Source of the DNA: Clostridiales bacterium
GTDB lineage: Bacteria > Bacillota > Clostridia > Lachnospirales > WQUN01
Direction of reading: 5' to 3'
Length of the DNA stretch: 48,815 bases
Assembly: GCA_031269465.1 (NCBI GenBank)
Contig: JAISZB010000275.1
Span: forward strand, 1 to 48,815
This document shows positions 27,786-36,550 of this stretch, one piece after another (position 1 is the stretch's first letter; every line of letters starts with the position of its first letter). Position numbers and translations under genes: made by a program. The notes under the pieces are model-generated. The model searched no databases. It saw only the letters and a program-made list of their open reading frames with translations, and had not been told where the DNA came from.

Positions 27786-28702
27786 GTCTTTTCACTTCAA
27801 AGAAACATCCAGAGCCGTTTTTCAGGCGGGATCAAACGCAGGCCGTTTTGATGCTTCTGCCTATGCTCGTTGGTTTTTTACTCTTCACCTATGTTCCTAT
27901 AATATATATACTTCGGTTTTGCATGTATAGCTATGACGGCATACTTCCCGGAAAGTTCACAGGCATAGATAACTTTGTCAGAATCTTCCAGAGAGACAAA
28001 GCTTTTTGGGAGGCTTGCATGAATACTTTGGTGCTGGGGGGCAAGATAATTTTGGAAATCCCCCTGGCAATGCTCTTTGCAGTTTTTTTGCATAAAGGGC
28101 TCAAAGGCATGGCGTTCTTTCGTGTTTCTCTTTTTCTGCCTACTATTATATCCACAGCTATCGTAGGGCTTATTTTTTCCCTGATGTTCGCCTCTTTCAA
28201 CGGCGTAATAAACACAATTCTTACTAATGCAGGGCTGATTGAAAAGCCCGTCGACTGGCTGGGAAAAAAATGGTCGGCTCTGATGGTCCTGGAATTAGCT
28301 TCCGTCTGGTGCTATGTAGGGATAAACATGGTGTTTTTTCTCATGGCTCTCCAAAGCGTGCCGCAAGAGCTGTATGAATGCGCCGCATTGGATGGCTGCA
28401 CAGGATTCAAGCGCTTCTTCAGGATAACTCTGCCCATGATCATTCCGATTTTCCGCCTTGTTCTGCTCAATTCAATAATAGGAAGCCTTAAAATAAACGA
28501 TATAGTCCTAGCTTCTACAAACGGGCAGCCTGCGGGCAAAACTGAAGTCGTGATGACCTATATCTTCAAGTTCTTTTTCGGGTATTCAACCAGGAGAGTA
28601 GAAGTAGGATACGCTTCTGCTATGTCAGTTGTCGTCGCTGTGTTCCTTGGACTTATCACCTTAATCTATATCAAGGCCAGCAAAGGGATGACTGTCGATT
28701 AG
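27782..28702 (+). CDS. Sugar ABC transporter permease (MalF/UgpA-type)
   Basis: 306-residue inner-membrane permease with six membrane segments, N-terminal AVLMLLPMLVGFLLFTYVPI, and the EAA coupling loop ELYECAALDGCTGFKRFF before the LP. Starts inside the binding-protein gene (ATGA overlap), implying translational coupling. It pairs with the next gene to form the channel. Confidence 0.92.
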   Translation: MSLFTSKKHPEPFFRRDQTQAVLMLLPMLVGFLLFTYVPIIYILRFCMYSYDGILPGKFTGIDNFVRIFQRDKAFWEACMNTLVLGGKIILEIPLAMLFAVFLHKGLKGMAFFRVSLFLPTIISTAIVGLIFSLMFASFNGVINTILTNAGLIEKPVDWLGKKWSALMVLELASVWCYVGINMVFFLMALQSVPQELYECAALDGCTGFKRFFRITLPMIIPIFRLVLLNSIIGSLKINDIVLASTNGQPAGKTEVVMTYIFKFFFGYSTRRVEVGYASAMSVVVAVFLGLITLIYIKASKGMTVD

Positions 28703-28719
28703 CGCAAGGAGGATTGCAT

Positions 28720-29571
28720 GTGTCAGCCAAACTGAAGAAGTATATCCCAATTGCGGCGATATACATTGTTTTGGGCATAGCGGTTGTTATCGCGCTCTTT
28801 CCCATATTCTACACTCTGATGGCCTCAGGCAAGAGCTCTCAGGACATCCTGGCGAACCCGCACAATATCATCCCGGAGAAATTCGTGTTCGATAACTATG
28901 TGCAGGCATGGAATCTGGCCAATTTTCAGCAGTACACCTGGAACAGCGTATACATGTCCTTCTTTATTGTCGCGGGTACGATAGTCACAAGCACGGTGGC
29001 GGGGTATGTGTTTGATCGCGGAAAGTTCCGAGGCAAGGAGATCATTTTCGCCTTGGTAATTTCATCCATGTTTGTGTCGCTTGGAAGCCTGACTCTTTAT
29101 CCCACGGTAATGATAGCAAAGGTTTTCGGACTTAACAAATCGCTCGTTGGAGTAATAATTATCCGAGTATTCGCATTGGATGTGAGCGGGCTGTTCATAT
29201 CCCGGGGATTTATCAACACTTTGCCTAGGGAGCTTGACGAATCGGCTAAAATCGACGGATGCAGCTTCTTTAGGATCTTCGTCAGCATCATCTTCCCGAT
29301 ATCAAAGCCTCTTATCGCCACAATAGGCATTCTGCAGTTTCGGGCTTCCTGGAATGACTACATGCTTCCGCTGGTTTTCACTCTGGCGAATAAATCGCGC
29401 CAGCCCCTGGTAGTGGGCGTAGTCAATCTGAAGACAAATGGAATGACGGCGACAAACTGGAGCGTCATGCTTGCCGGGACGGCTATATCCATAATGCCGA
29501 TGATACTTGTCTTTATTGCCTTTAACAAGTATTTCATCGACGGATTGACCTCAGGCGCCATAAAAGGATGA
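28720..29571 (+). CDS. Sugar ABC transporter permease (MalG/UgpE-type)
   Basis: 283-residue permease; the EAA loop reads ELDESAKIDGCSFFRIF and the C-terminus is FIDGLTSGAIKG, both typical. I choose GTG 28720, 7 nt after AAGGAGG (28706-28712). The in-frame TTG at 28714 is only 1 nt from that site. It is 17 bp after the first permease. As with the other importer, no ATP-binding subunit follows, so a shared MsmX/UgpC-type ATPase elsewhere is expected. Confidence 0.92.
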   Translation: MSAKLKKYIPIAAIYIVLGIAVVIALFPIFYTLMASGKSSQDILANPHNIIPEKFVFDNYVQAWNLANFQQYTWNSVYMSFFIVAGTIVTSTVAGYVFDRGKFRGKEIIFALVISSMFVSLGSLTLYPTVMIAKVFGLNKSLVGVIIIRVFALDVSGLFISRGFINTLPRELDESAKIDGCSFFRIFVSIIFPISKPLIATIGILQFRASWNDYMLPLVFTLANKSRQPLVVGVVNLKTNGMTATNWSVMLAGTAISIMPMILVFIAFNKYFIDGLTSGAIKG

Positions 29572-29697
29572 AAACTTTAAGAACGGCCGCTGCAAGGCAA
29601 AGGCCTATGATTAAGCCGGGCTCAGCTTGCGGGCTTCATGCGCGCGCAGGGCGGACGCACGGCTAAAATCGCGCGAACTCAGTTTAAACAAGTTCGC

Positions 29698-29900
29698 CTT
29701 CCATCACGCTGCGAACCGTACATGAACGCCCTGGTTCGGCGGCTCCAAGCACTGAACCGAACCGGACTCCGCAGCATGGATGCGTCGGGGGTGAACCGGG
29801 CTAGGAGGCGATCTTTATTAAATGATGAAAAGGCCGAGGATTCATTTCGGCCAAGCTCGACTTCCATCACGCTGCGAACCGAATGCGAACGCCCTGGTTC
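29698..29900. repeat. 40-bp direct repeat in a GAACC/GGTTC-rich tract
   Basis: 29698-29737 and 29861-29900 share CTTCCATCACGCTGCGAACC and, after a few changes, GAACGCCCTGGTTC. Around them GAACC or its complement recurs at least eight times up to about 29955. The tract is GC-rich compared with its flanks. Confidence 0.75.
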
Positions 29901-30280
29901 AGCAACTTTCAGGCGCCGAACCGTATCAGGTTCGCGAACCGAGAGCCGAACCAGGGGACGCGTCTGAGTCGAACTAAGCTGGGGGGCGATCTTGGGTTCG
30001 GATATTTGACATGAATTTCTAACTGTGCGCAAGAGCCTCTGCGGTCGAAGCATGGTGCCGAGTAGGAGAACATGAACGAAAGCCCCGGGAAGGGCGGCAT
30101 GAGAAAATGAAGCATGTAGGATGGCACAGCTTACGGGTTGCGCCATTGCGCTTTTTTGCTCGGTTTTAACATGGCCTTGCTTTTCTTGCCGATACTGCGC
30201 TTTCAATGCAACCATTTCCCCATCCATGGGAATGCTAATGACTCTGGCCGCGTTGCAGTGGATCCGATTTGCTTACTGAA

Positions 30281-30394
30281 GAGTTAAAAGTTCTTGAATC
30301 CAAATGAGATAAACTTTGATTTTACGCAGTTTTTAATTATCCAAGGCTTAAATCAAGACTTTTGAAGGAAGCTGCGAGAACTTTATCTCTCCAG
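30281..30394 (+). repeat. Family B repeat, copy 1
   Basis: Begins GAGTTAAAAGTTCTTGAATC, contains TTGATTTTA and GCTTAAATCAAG, ends CTCTCCAG. The reverse complement of 36402-36544 shows the same blocks in the same order, with an insertion in the middle. Confidence 0.7.
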
Positions 30395-30468
30395 TTTTAA
30401 GCGAACTGACGTTTTAAGCCTTGTCAGTTGGGTTGAATAAGCTCTGTTTTAACAACTCTCAAAGCCCA

Positions 30469-30490
30469 GCGTTGCCGCTGGGGTTTATTT
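30469..30490 (+). terminator. GC hairpin, possible terminator
   Basis: CCCAGCG and CGCTGGG pair around TTGC and are followed by GTTTATTT. No gene ends directly upstream, so its role is unclear. Confidence 0.4.
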
Positions 30491-30740
30491 GGGACAATAG
30501 AAAGCCGACACCCCGTTAAGCGAAACATAGGGTTTAGTTGAAAACTAAGTATCTAAGAGTGATATAATAAATTTAATAGTTGAGACACTGGGAAATATGA
30601 ACGCAATATCACTCACGAAAAGTTTATTGGATTTCTCTGTTTCATCCTCGTAGCTCCTAATATCCGACCACGACGCAGTCTTAACAATGAGGTTGATATA
30701 CGTGGGCAATCTCTAAAATAAGTATGAAGTCTGAAAATCT

Positions 30741-31019
30741 CGTCAGTTCTTTGGGAGGTGTCGTGACGCTCTGACCCCTTGCTTGAAAAAGGGCTTTTTG
30801 AGGCCGAAGCAGCTGGGCAACGAGTACTCTGCATATGTTCGCTTCGGAAGGCGCGCATGCGCCGGGTAGACTGAAAAAGTACTGGCCTTTGAATTTCCTT
30901 CGGTTGAAGCAGTAGCGGAATTCATTGAAGCAGCTTTAAAGACGCATGTCTCCGAGGCCGTGGAAGGCACCGTTGACGAAGGCCTTTGCATTGAATTCTG
31001 CTGCATGCCACCATTTTAG
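30741..31019 (+). pseudogene. Broken frame, unknown gene remnant
   Basis: One frame reads through LKKGFLRPKQLGNEYSAYV, hits TAG at 30867-30869, and resumes as a coding-like stretch (FPSVEAVAEFIEAAL) up to TAG at 31017. There is no start signal and I do not recognise the family. It may be chance. Confidence 0.25.
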
Positions 31020-31178
31020 ATTATCTTGTCAAGCAGATTTACGCCCTTAATACCTTAACAAACAGCAATTGCTTTCTGTAAGATTATGATGTAGAATAAA
31101 AATGACGCCTTGGCTAACCACTTTGATGGTAGTTGCAATCTGAGACGGATCACAGGCGATGCCATACTTTAGAAAACG

Positions 31179-32117
31179 ATGTGGGTTAAGCCAATGGGCG
31201 ACAAAATGATTGATAACATTAATTCTAATCCTACTATAGACTGGCATGCAGCTTTTTTTGACGCTATTAGGGCAGATTTCATAAAATATAAAGATTCGCT
31301 CGAAATTTCCGCTGAAGTACCTTTAACCGATCAGCCGCAACGCATTGATGTCCTGATAATAAAGAAGAAAAAGGGAGAGGTTATTGACAAGGTCCTTGCT
31401 AAGGATTTCAAGCATCTGAACGTAATAGAGTACAAAAATCCTCTCGACAGTTTTACTGTCAGAGACTTTTACAAAGTATTAGCCTATGCTTTTAACCTGT
31501 CTAATCTCAGCGCTCCCTTCACGGGCGCAGACGATATTACTGTGGTTGTCGTCGTCACTAAAAAGCCGGATAAGTTCTTCGCTTATTTGCTGGGCAAGGG
31601 CATTGAAATTGAGAGCGCGGATGATGGAATCCACATCATAAAAGTTGCCTTCCCATGCCCGTCTATAGTAAAAGTAGTGGAAAGCAAGGCGCTTGACAAG
31701 AACGAATATCTCTGGCTCGCGAACCTTGGCAAAAAAGTAACAGTGCAAACCTTTATGAAATTGTTGGATGAGAGAGCAAAATTGGATACTTCTACAAGAG
31801 CTTACTTTGAAGCTCTTGCCAGAGCCAACCCGGAGACTGTGGAGGAGGTGACGAAGATGGGAGCGCCCAATTACGAAGCGATGCTTGAGGAACTTGGATT
31901 AGTGCATAGGGATGTCCTTGAAAACGAGATTAAAGCTCGCGATGAAAAGATCAAACGTCTTGATGAGGAGAATAGAAAGCTTGATGAGGAGAATAGAAAG
32001 CTTGAAAAGGCCCTTATCAAATTTTCTGCTAGTCTTCTTGCAGACGGCAGCGTAGAACGCGCTAAAATCGCGGAATTCTTGCTTGAAATCTCTCCTCCTC
32101 CCGAGACAAGCCAGTAA
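31179..32117 (+). CDS. PD-(D/E)XK nuclease-like protein with C-terminal coiled coil
   Basis: 312 residues. The N-terminal domain shows a restriction-fold signature: Glu46, Asp57 in QRIDVLII and Glu84-Tyr-Lys86 in NVIEYKNP, followed by FYKVLAYAFNL, as in Rpn-like or nuclease-associated families. Residues about 245-285 form a coiled coil with an exact seven-residue duplication (LDEENRK twice, from a 21-bp DNA repeat near 31957-31998). No clear ribosome binding site is visible before ATG 31179, and the ATGs at residues 6 and 10 are alternatives. No partner gene. Likely DNA-binding or cleaving, but no activity can be claimed. Confidence 0.7.
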   Translation: MWVKPMGDKMIDNINSNPTIDWHAAFFDAIRADFIKYKDSLEISAEVPLTDQPQRIDVLIIKKKKGEVIDKVLAKDFKHLNVIEYKNPLDSFTVRDFYKVLAYAFNLSNLSAPFTGADDITVVVVVTKKPDKFFAYLLGKGIEIESADDGIHIIKVAFPCPSIVKVVESKALDKNEYLWLANLGKKVTVQTFMKLLDERAKLDTSTRAYFEALARANPETVEEVTKMGAPNYEAMLEELGLVHRDVLENEIKARDEKIKRLDEENRKLDEENRKLEKALIKFSASLLADGSVERAKIAEFLLEISPPPETSQ

Positions 32118-32249
32118 GAATATGCTCTATGCCAAGGCCATTTAGAATCCGCTCCCCTTGTATTCTTTGACATATGGAGTCTACATAGAAACTTTTTTAG
32201 GGAGGTTTCTAAAATTACATGGTCTTTAACGCGATGCTCATCTGAGCAA

Positions 32250-32319
32250 TCGTGTAGGAGGGGGCGGCTAACCCCCGACCTCCCAAACCACCGTGCGTGC
32301 CATTCGGCACACGGCGGTT
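32250..32319 (-). ncRNA. Group II intron 3' relic (domains V and VI)
   Basis: On the minus strand a 34-nt domain V-like hairpin (32286-32319) begins AACCGCCGTG, has tetraloop GAAT, the CG bulge in GGCACGCAC and ends GGTGGTT. It is followed by GGGAGGTCGGGGG...CCCCCTCCTAC, a domain VI-like stem with an unpaired A near its 3' foot (32250-32283). These spacings match bacterial group II introns. No reverse transcriptase frame lies upstream (towards 33 kb), so only the 3' end survives. Confidence 0.65.
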
Positions 32320-32717
32320 TGACTAGTACTGTCGCTCTTAATGGCGCGACATGCTTTTAGCCTGTAAAATGCTTAATTATAGCCGAATAGCACTGTAGCG
32401 CATTTAAGACTGTATGCGCAAGGCTAAATGCACTTCATGGTACGTTGCAGTCAGACCTTTGAATACTTTTTTCCCCAAGACATAATTGGCGATGGTTGCA
32501 GGCAGGATTTGGCTCTTGGATACTCACCAACGGTTCGCAAACTCGCGGGCTTTCTCTTCGGGCGCGCCCGGCTTCCTTAGGTTGGCGCATCGGGTTTCCG
32601 CTCGCTTCCGCCGCTTCCATTTGCAAGGCCGCAATCGTCTCCGCATCAAACCGTCAAGTTCTTGCAGCCGGCTTTCTCCGCCGCCGCTTTCCCGCAACAG
32701 TCCACTCGACCGCTCGT

Positions 32718-32851
32718 TATACTGATTTTCATGTTGAAATTACCTTTTTGGGCGCTTGATACTCCCGCGCGGGCCAAATGCCGTTGGAATTTCGCACCGC
32801 TCAATGGATAATCAAGCGCTAAAAAAGGAGCATTTGATGAAAATCAGTATA
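32718..32851. repeat. Family P, full-length (134 bp)
   Basis: TATACTGATTTTCATGTTGAA at the left and TGATGAAAATCAGTATA at the right. Inner arms TTTTTGGGCGCTTGAT / ATCAAGCGCTAAAAAA carry the same G-to-C swaps, i.e. they covary. The core has partly diverged. Confidence 0.92.
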
Positions 32852-33537
32852 TTTCAGCCGGCTCCCCAGTTCCGGCTCGCAGCTTTCTCCGCCATTTCCT
32901 CTATCCGCTCGAATGGCCGATTGCGCATCCGCATCCTTGGCCCCCTTTTCGATTGTAGAATGAGAACCCTGGATATTTGCTCTTTTGGGGTCTGCCCGCC
33001 TTGGTTTCGCCCTTGTCCGCTTTCAGCTTCAGCTTGTTTTCCAGGCGCTCCTCTGCGATCAGGCATGCCCTCTCCCCAATATTATAAGGTTAAGAAAAAT
33101 CGACACTGATTTGGAGGCTAGAACAGTTTACAATCAGGCCAAAGAGGGCGCCGCCGATTTCGCCTGCCGCGATATCATGCATTGGCGCTATGAGCGCCGC
33201 AAATTGAAGGCGGCGAGGAAGCTTCTTAAAGGGAAGGGGCTTTCGCCTGCCAGGAAATGATGGCTTAATGCTGGATTTCCACATATGCGGCGCCGCCCCC
33301 GGGATTCATCGGCATGCTTTCGATTCAAGAGGGCGGGCTTCGCGCGCCGCTAGTCGGATACACAGGCAAGACCGCGGAGATTTTGCCGGAAGAATAGTTT
33401 TTGAATCACGCCAGGATGAAACCCGCCGATTTACGCGAAATAGAGGAAAGCCGCCCTATCTTATTTCTTTCATATCGAGAACCTATAATATCTCCTAAAA
33501 TTGCACCCAACATATAATAATACCCCTTATCTAACAG

Positions 33538-33574
33538 AATTAAAAAGGCGGAGTACTATTTCCACCTTTTTAAT
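33538..33574 (-). terminator. Intrinsic terminator of the stalk-domain gene
   Basis: AATTAAAAAGGCGGA (33538-33552) pairs with TCCACCTTTTTAATT (33560-33574) with one G-U pair. On the minus strand the 3' arm ends in a T-run, 13 bp after the stop codon. Confidence 0.85.
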
Positions 33575-33586
33575 TCATTTAACTGT

Positions 33587-34558
33587 TTACCAATTAGAAG
33601 TGTCTACACTAGCTTCTAAGTAAGTACACTTATTCCTCATTTCTTCAGTTACTACAAATTTAGAATCATAACGAAGCACTCTCGCAGATCCAACTTTTAT
33701 AGAAATATCTGAACTTTTATTACTTTTTACCGTTTTAATTAATTTAGGTACAAGTTGATCGTCCCACACTTCCCCTTCTTTTGGTTTATATAGTGAAGTA
33801 TTAAAATCCATTTTCATTGAAAAACTTCCAATAGAAAAACTTATATCTCTAACATCTTCTAAATACTCATAGGATCCTGCTTTAATTGCCGACAACCTAT
33901 CTCCAGTATACTCTAAAAAGAAATCATCATTTTCACCAAAATACTCAATACTACGTTGTAATTTTGTATTAAGGTTGTAAAATGAACTAGATTCTTTATA
34001 ATTAATTCCTAATTTAGCGTGGATATTTGACTTACTTTCTCCTAAATAGATGGTTTTACCTAACAATTTAATTGGAACTTCAGTAAGGGCTCCACTTTGA
34101 ATTTCTTCGTAAGATTTTCCTATAACAGCAGGTCTATAGACATCTCCTCGCATAAAAACGCTTCTTGTATCTCCATCCCATACAAAATATAAGTTAAAAT
34201 TACGCAATCTATACATAACCCTATCATTCAAAAGGAATACATCACTATTTGATCCCCAACTAGTTTTAGATGATCTTTCTACTAAACTCCATCCAGTTCC
34301 TCCCAGAATATTATGCGTAGAATATAAAACAGATTTAACTGGATCATATTCTACACTATAATTTAGATATTCAAGTATAAATCTAGCAGGAACGTATACC
34401 GAATCATTGACTATTATTGGTTGCTGATCTGGAAAAATAATTTCACTACTATTTAAATAAATTCGAATTTTATCTTCTGAAGCACTAACGTACAAGTTAA
34501 TCATAAGTATGAAAATTACACTTACTAATACAAAAATACTAACTCTGATTTTTCTCAT
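33587..34558 (-). CDS. Exported stalk-domain protein in AT-rich island
   Basis: 323 residues. Signal peptide to about residue 27 (RKIRVSIFVLVSVIFILMINLYVSAS), then a copper-amine-oxidase N-terminal-type stalk domain (IRIYLNSSEIIFPDQQPIIV, VYVPARFILEYLNY) to about residue 80. The rest is a beta-rich region I do not recognise. GGAGGAG lies 5 nt before ATG, and a terminator follows the stop. The gene is visibly richer in A/T, with A/T-ending codons, than nearly all neighbours, which points to horizontal acquisition together with the broken gene just upstream. Probably surface-exposed. Confidence 0.8.
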   Translation of the reverse strand: MRKIRVSIFVLVSVIFILMINLYVSASEDKIRIYLNSSEIIFPDQQPIIVNDSVYVPARFILEYLNYSVEYDPVKSVLYSTHNILGGTGWSLVERSSKTSWGSNSDVFLLNDRVMYRLRNFNLYFVWDGDTRSVFMRGDVYRPAVIGKSYEEIQSGALTEVPIKLLGKTIYLGESKSNIHAKLGINYKESSSFYNLNTKLQRSIEYFGENDDFFLEYTGDRLSAIKAGSYEYLEDVRDISFSIGSFSMKMDFNTSLYKPKEGEVWDDQLVPKLIKTVKSNKSSDISIKVGSARVLRYDSKFVVTEEMRNKCTYLEASVDTSNW

Positions 34559-34629
34559 ATACTCCTCCGAATTAATTATTTTATTTCCAAAAATTTAAAT
34601 CTTTAATCTCAAAATTCGCTAATTAGCTC
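34559..34629. other. Short AT-rich upstream spacer
   Basis: The promoter of the stalk gene probably lies here or inside the pseudogene; no clear -35/-10 pair stands out. Confidence 0.3.
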
Positions 34630-34887
34630 TTAACAATACTCAAATATCTCTGCCCATTCATTCCATTCCACTAAATACCAATTCAATTCAGTAATAGCAT
34701 TATACTTTTCTCAAATATTTTTTAAGGGGTTATCTCCATATTTTTCAATATTATAATTCATTGTTTCATAAATAAATCCTTCAACTCCTTGATTTTTTAT
34801 TAGCTCTGCAACAGTTCTATGCTCTTTTGTTGTATGCAAATAATTATTTAAAATCACTATGGCATCTGTTGCATTTGATATTGCTAT
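34630..34887 (-). pseudogene. Truncated gene with in-frame TGA
   Basis: A single frame reads ATDAIVILNNYLHTTKEHRT ... IEKYGDNPLKNI, stops at TGA (34711-34713) and continues in the same frame as EKYNAITELNWYLVEWNEW to TAA at 34630. The composition is coding-like on both sides of the TGA. The 5' end is cut off: upstream sequence is a family P fragment. TGA is a normal stop in neighbouring genes, so this is a nonsense-broken remnant. Family not recognised. Confidence 0.55.
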
Positions 34888-34925
34888 TTATATCCCAAAT
34901 AGGCTTTCATATGCAATCAATATTC
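34888..34925. repeat. Family P right-end fragment at the pseudogene break
   Basis: TCCCAAATAGGCTTTCATAT then GCAATCAATATT resembles the usual right end of family P and begins exactly where the broken gene loses its frame. Confidence 0.55.
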
Positions 34926-35165
34926 TGGCATGCGATGGATCTGCCTTTAGTAAGCGCAAATAATCCTTCACTCATGACTTTCGTTTGTTTGTCCTTATAC
35001 TCATTTGCAGTTGGATAGGGCTGTATTTGCGTCATTAAGGGAAAATTGCAGAGTATGGGCAGGGGAAAAAAGACGTTTTTAAACTGCATGTTTCATGGGA
35101 ATGAATTCAAGCAGCTTGGGGCTTCGAGAAGTGATAGAAGATAAGCTCGCCTTCTTATAAGGCTT

Positions 35166-36020
35166 TCAGTCCCTTATCTTTTCTAGTATGAATGCGATAA
35201 GAATAAGTAAAGCAGGTACAGCGGCAAAAAACAAAATATTCAAGTTTCCTGTTAAAAAAACAATCAATGCAATAGGTATAAGCAACACTTGGCCGATTGT
35301 TTTTAGAGTTTCAGGAGATCTAATTGCAATCGCAGCCAAAATCAGAAGGACAGCGGAAACTGCAAAAATCGCTGATATAATCAAATTCATCGTACTAAAA
35401 AAAAGAAGACATGCTAGTATAAAGAGGGGTATTCCAGAGATTGAAAGCTTTACAGGAAGTTTATCCCAAAAAGCTTGCCTTTTTTCAAGCCACTCAAATT
35501 CTCTTTGACGCTCCTCCTTTTCTTCTTGCAATTTTCTCACAATTTCATTTGCTTCTTGCTGTTTCTTCGCTATCTTCAAGTCTAATAGCCCTTTTTCTTT
35601 GTTAAGTTCTTCGAGTTCCTTGGGAGAAGCGTATTGCTTAGCCATAGCGTAGTCTTTTTCTATATCTTGAGCGCTATAATAGCTTGTATTGTCAAGCCTG
35701 ATATTGGCTTTGATATTGCACAAGCATCTTCCAATGTAAGCCTCCCAATCAGTGGGATCGTTATGAATCACTCTAGAATAGAGCGAAATCGCTTCATTGA
35801 AGTTTCCCATTTCCATCCACTTTCCGGCTGCATCCTTCAGTTTGCTTAAATCTGCAATCCCATCTACTTTGACTCTGCCGGATACTTCAACCATGTATTT
35901 AGCCATGGCTGCCCTTGTATTGACCTTTGAGCCGCAATAAAGGCAATAGGCAAACTCCCTGCCGGGATCTACCTGTATGTTGGCTCCGCAGCTTTCGCAT
36001 TTTCCATCTTCCAGAGACAT
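35166..36020 (-). CDS. Zinc-ribbon / TPR-like membrane protein
   Basis: 284 residues. An N-terminal zinc ribbon (Cys8, Cys11, Cys26, Cys29 in CESCG and CLYCG) is followed by a TPR-like helix pair at about 55-95 (GKWMEMGNFNEAISLYSRVI). A charged coiled coil at about 145-185 precedes three to four C-terminal membrane helices. ATG 36020 has GCGGGTG six nt upstream; an in-frame GTG at 36029 is less likely. Topology suggests the ribbon and TPR face the cytoplasm. Similar zinc-ribbon/TPR proteins occur in Bacillota, but their function is unknown. Confidence 0.75.
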   Translation of the reverse strand: MSLEDGKCESCGANIQVDPGREFAYCLYCGSKVNTRAAMAKYMVEVSGRVKVDGIADLSKLKDAAGKWMEMGNFNEAISLYSRVIHNDPTDWEAYIGRCLCNIKANIRLDNTSYYSAQDIEKDYAMAKQYASPKELEELNKEKGLLDLKIAKKQQEANEIVRKLQEEKEERQREFEWLEKRQAFWDKLPVKLSISGIPLFILACLLFFSTMNLIISAIFAVSAVLLILAAIAIRSPETLKTIGQVLLIPIALIVFLTGNLNILFFAAVPALLILIAFILEKIRD

Positions 36021-36048
36021 ATAAATCACCCGCTATCAAGATTGACTC

Positions 36049-36232
36049 GCTATAATGATTATAATTCATGCGCACCTATTTTGAAGCTTGACTGTCCGCT
36101 GACGCTGATGCGACTCAGCGCGTCCCTGATTATTATACTCCACATCAGATGATATCGCAACTGCAGAATCAGACTGATATGCCGATTTGCAGTCAAATGC
36201 ACCTACCTTTGAGCTTTGATTCCACTGGCCTT
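36049..36232. repeat. Family P fragments
   Basis: CACCTATTTTGAAGCTTGAC at 36074 onwards, and CCGATTTGCAGTCAAATG with ACCTACCTTTGAGCTTTGAT near 36183-36220. The two left arms have no cores. Confidence 0.55.
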
Positions 36233-36401
36233 GATATTTTCTTAAATGCATGATTATAATGCCCAAACTACTTTTTGCATAGATTATGATTTCAAAAAAG
36301 CTTGATTTGAGTATTCCTAAAAAACAAAAGGCGCTAAATGACGTCTCACTCATTGTCCAGTCAAGCCCAAAACAGGAGTTTAAAATAGGCATGCATACTG
36401 A

Positions 36402-36544
36402 CTGGAGAGCTGAAAGTTCTCAAAGTTGATCCTCCAAAATCCTTGATTTAAGCAGTTCTTCATTATAGAAAATCAAATAGAAGGTAAACTAAAGCGACTT
36501 AAAATCAATGATTATCTCGATTTGGATTCTAGAACTTTTAACTC
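36402..36544 (-). repeat. Family B repeat, copy 2
   Basis: Its reverse complement begins GAGTTAAAAGTTCTAGAATC and ends AGCTCTCCAG, matching 30281-30394 in block order, with about 30 bp more in the middle. Confidence 0.7.
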
Positions 36545-36550
36545 TGCAGA

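Larger units (their letters stand above)
29572..31178. other. 1.6-kb spacer with GAACC-rich tract and decayed frames
   Basis: Contains a 40-bp direct repeat in a tract dense in GAACC/GGTTC (29690-29990), a family B repeat (30281-30394), a GC hairpin (30469-30486) and a broken frame (30741-31019). No intact gene is supported. Confidence 0.5.
32118..33586. other. 1.5-kb decayed region
   Basis: Contains the group II intron 3' relic, a GC-rich tract (32480-32700) with interrupted frames on both strands, a full-length family P copy and a further broken GC-rich stretch (32860-33450). On the minus strand a frame around 32900-33070 reads KLKLKADKGETKAGRPQK before breaking. This may be transposon debris, but nothing can be identified. 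Confidence 0.45.

Noticed and set aside
28714..28719. TTG start for the second permease
   Set aside because: Only 1 nt from the AAGGAGG site; GTG at 28720 has normal spacing.
29679..30227. 182-codon minus-strand frame
   Set aside because: It spans the GAACC-rich tract, has no start signal and low-complexity Arg/Ser composition; treated as chance.
30490..30590. Possible tracr-like or other guide RNA next to the GC hairpin
   Set aside because: Only short imperfect stems; no repeat or cas gene to pair with.
34711..34713. In-frame TGA as recoded Trp or selenocysteine
   Set aside because: TGA is a normal stop in several intact genes here, Trp is otherwise TGG, no SECIS-like stem was noticed, and the 5' end of the gene is missing anyway.
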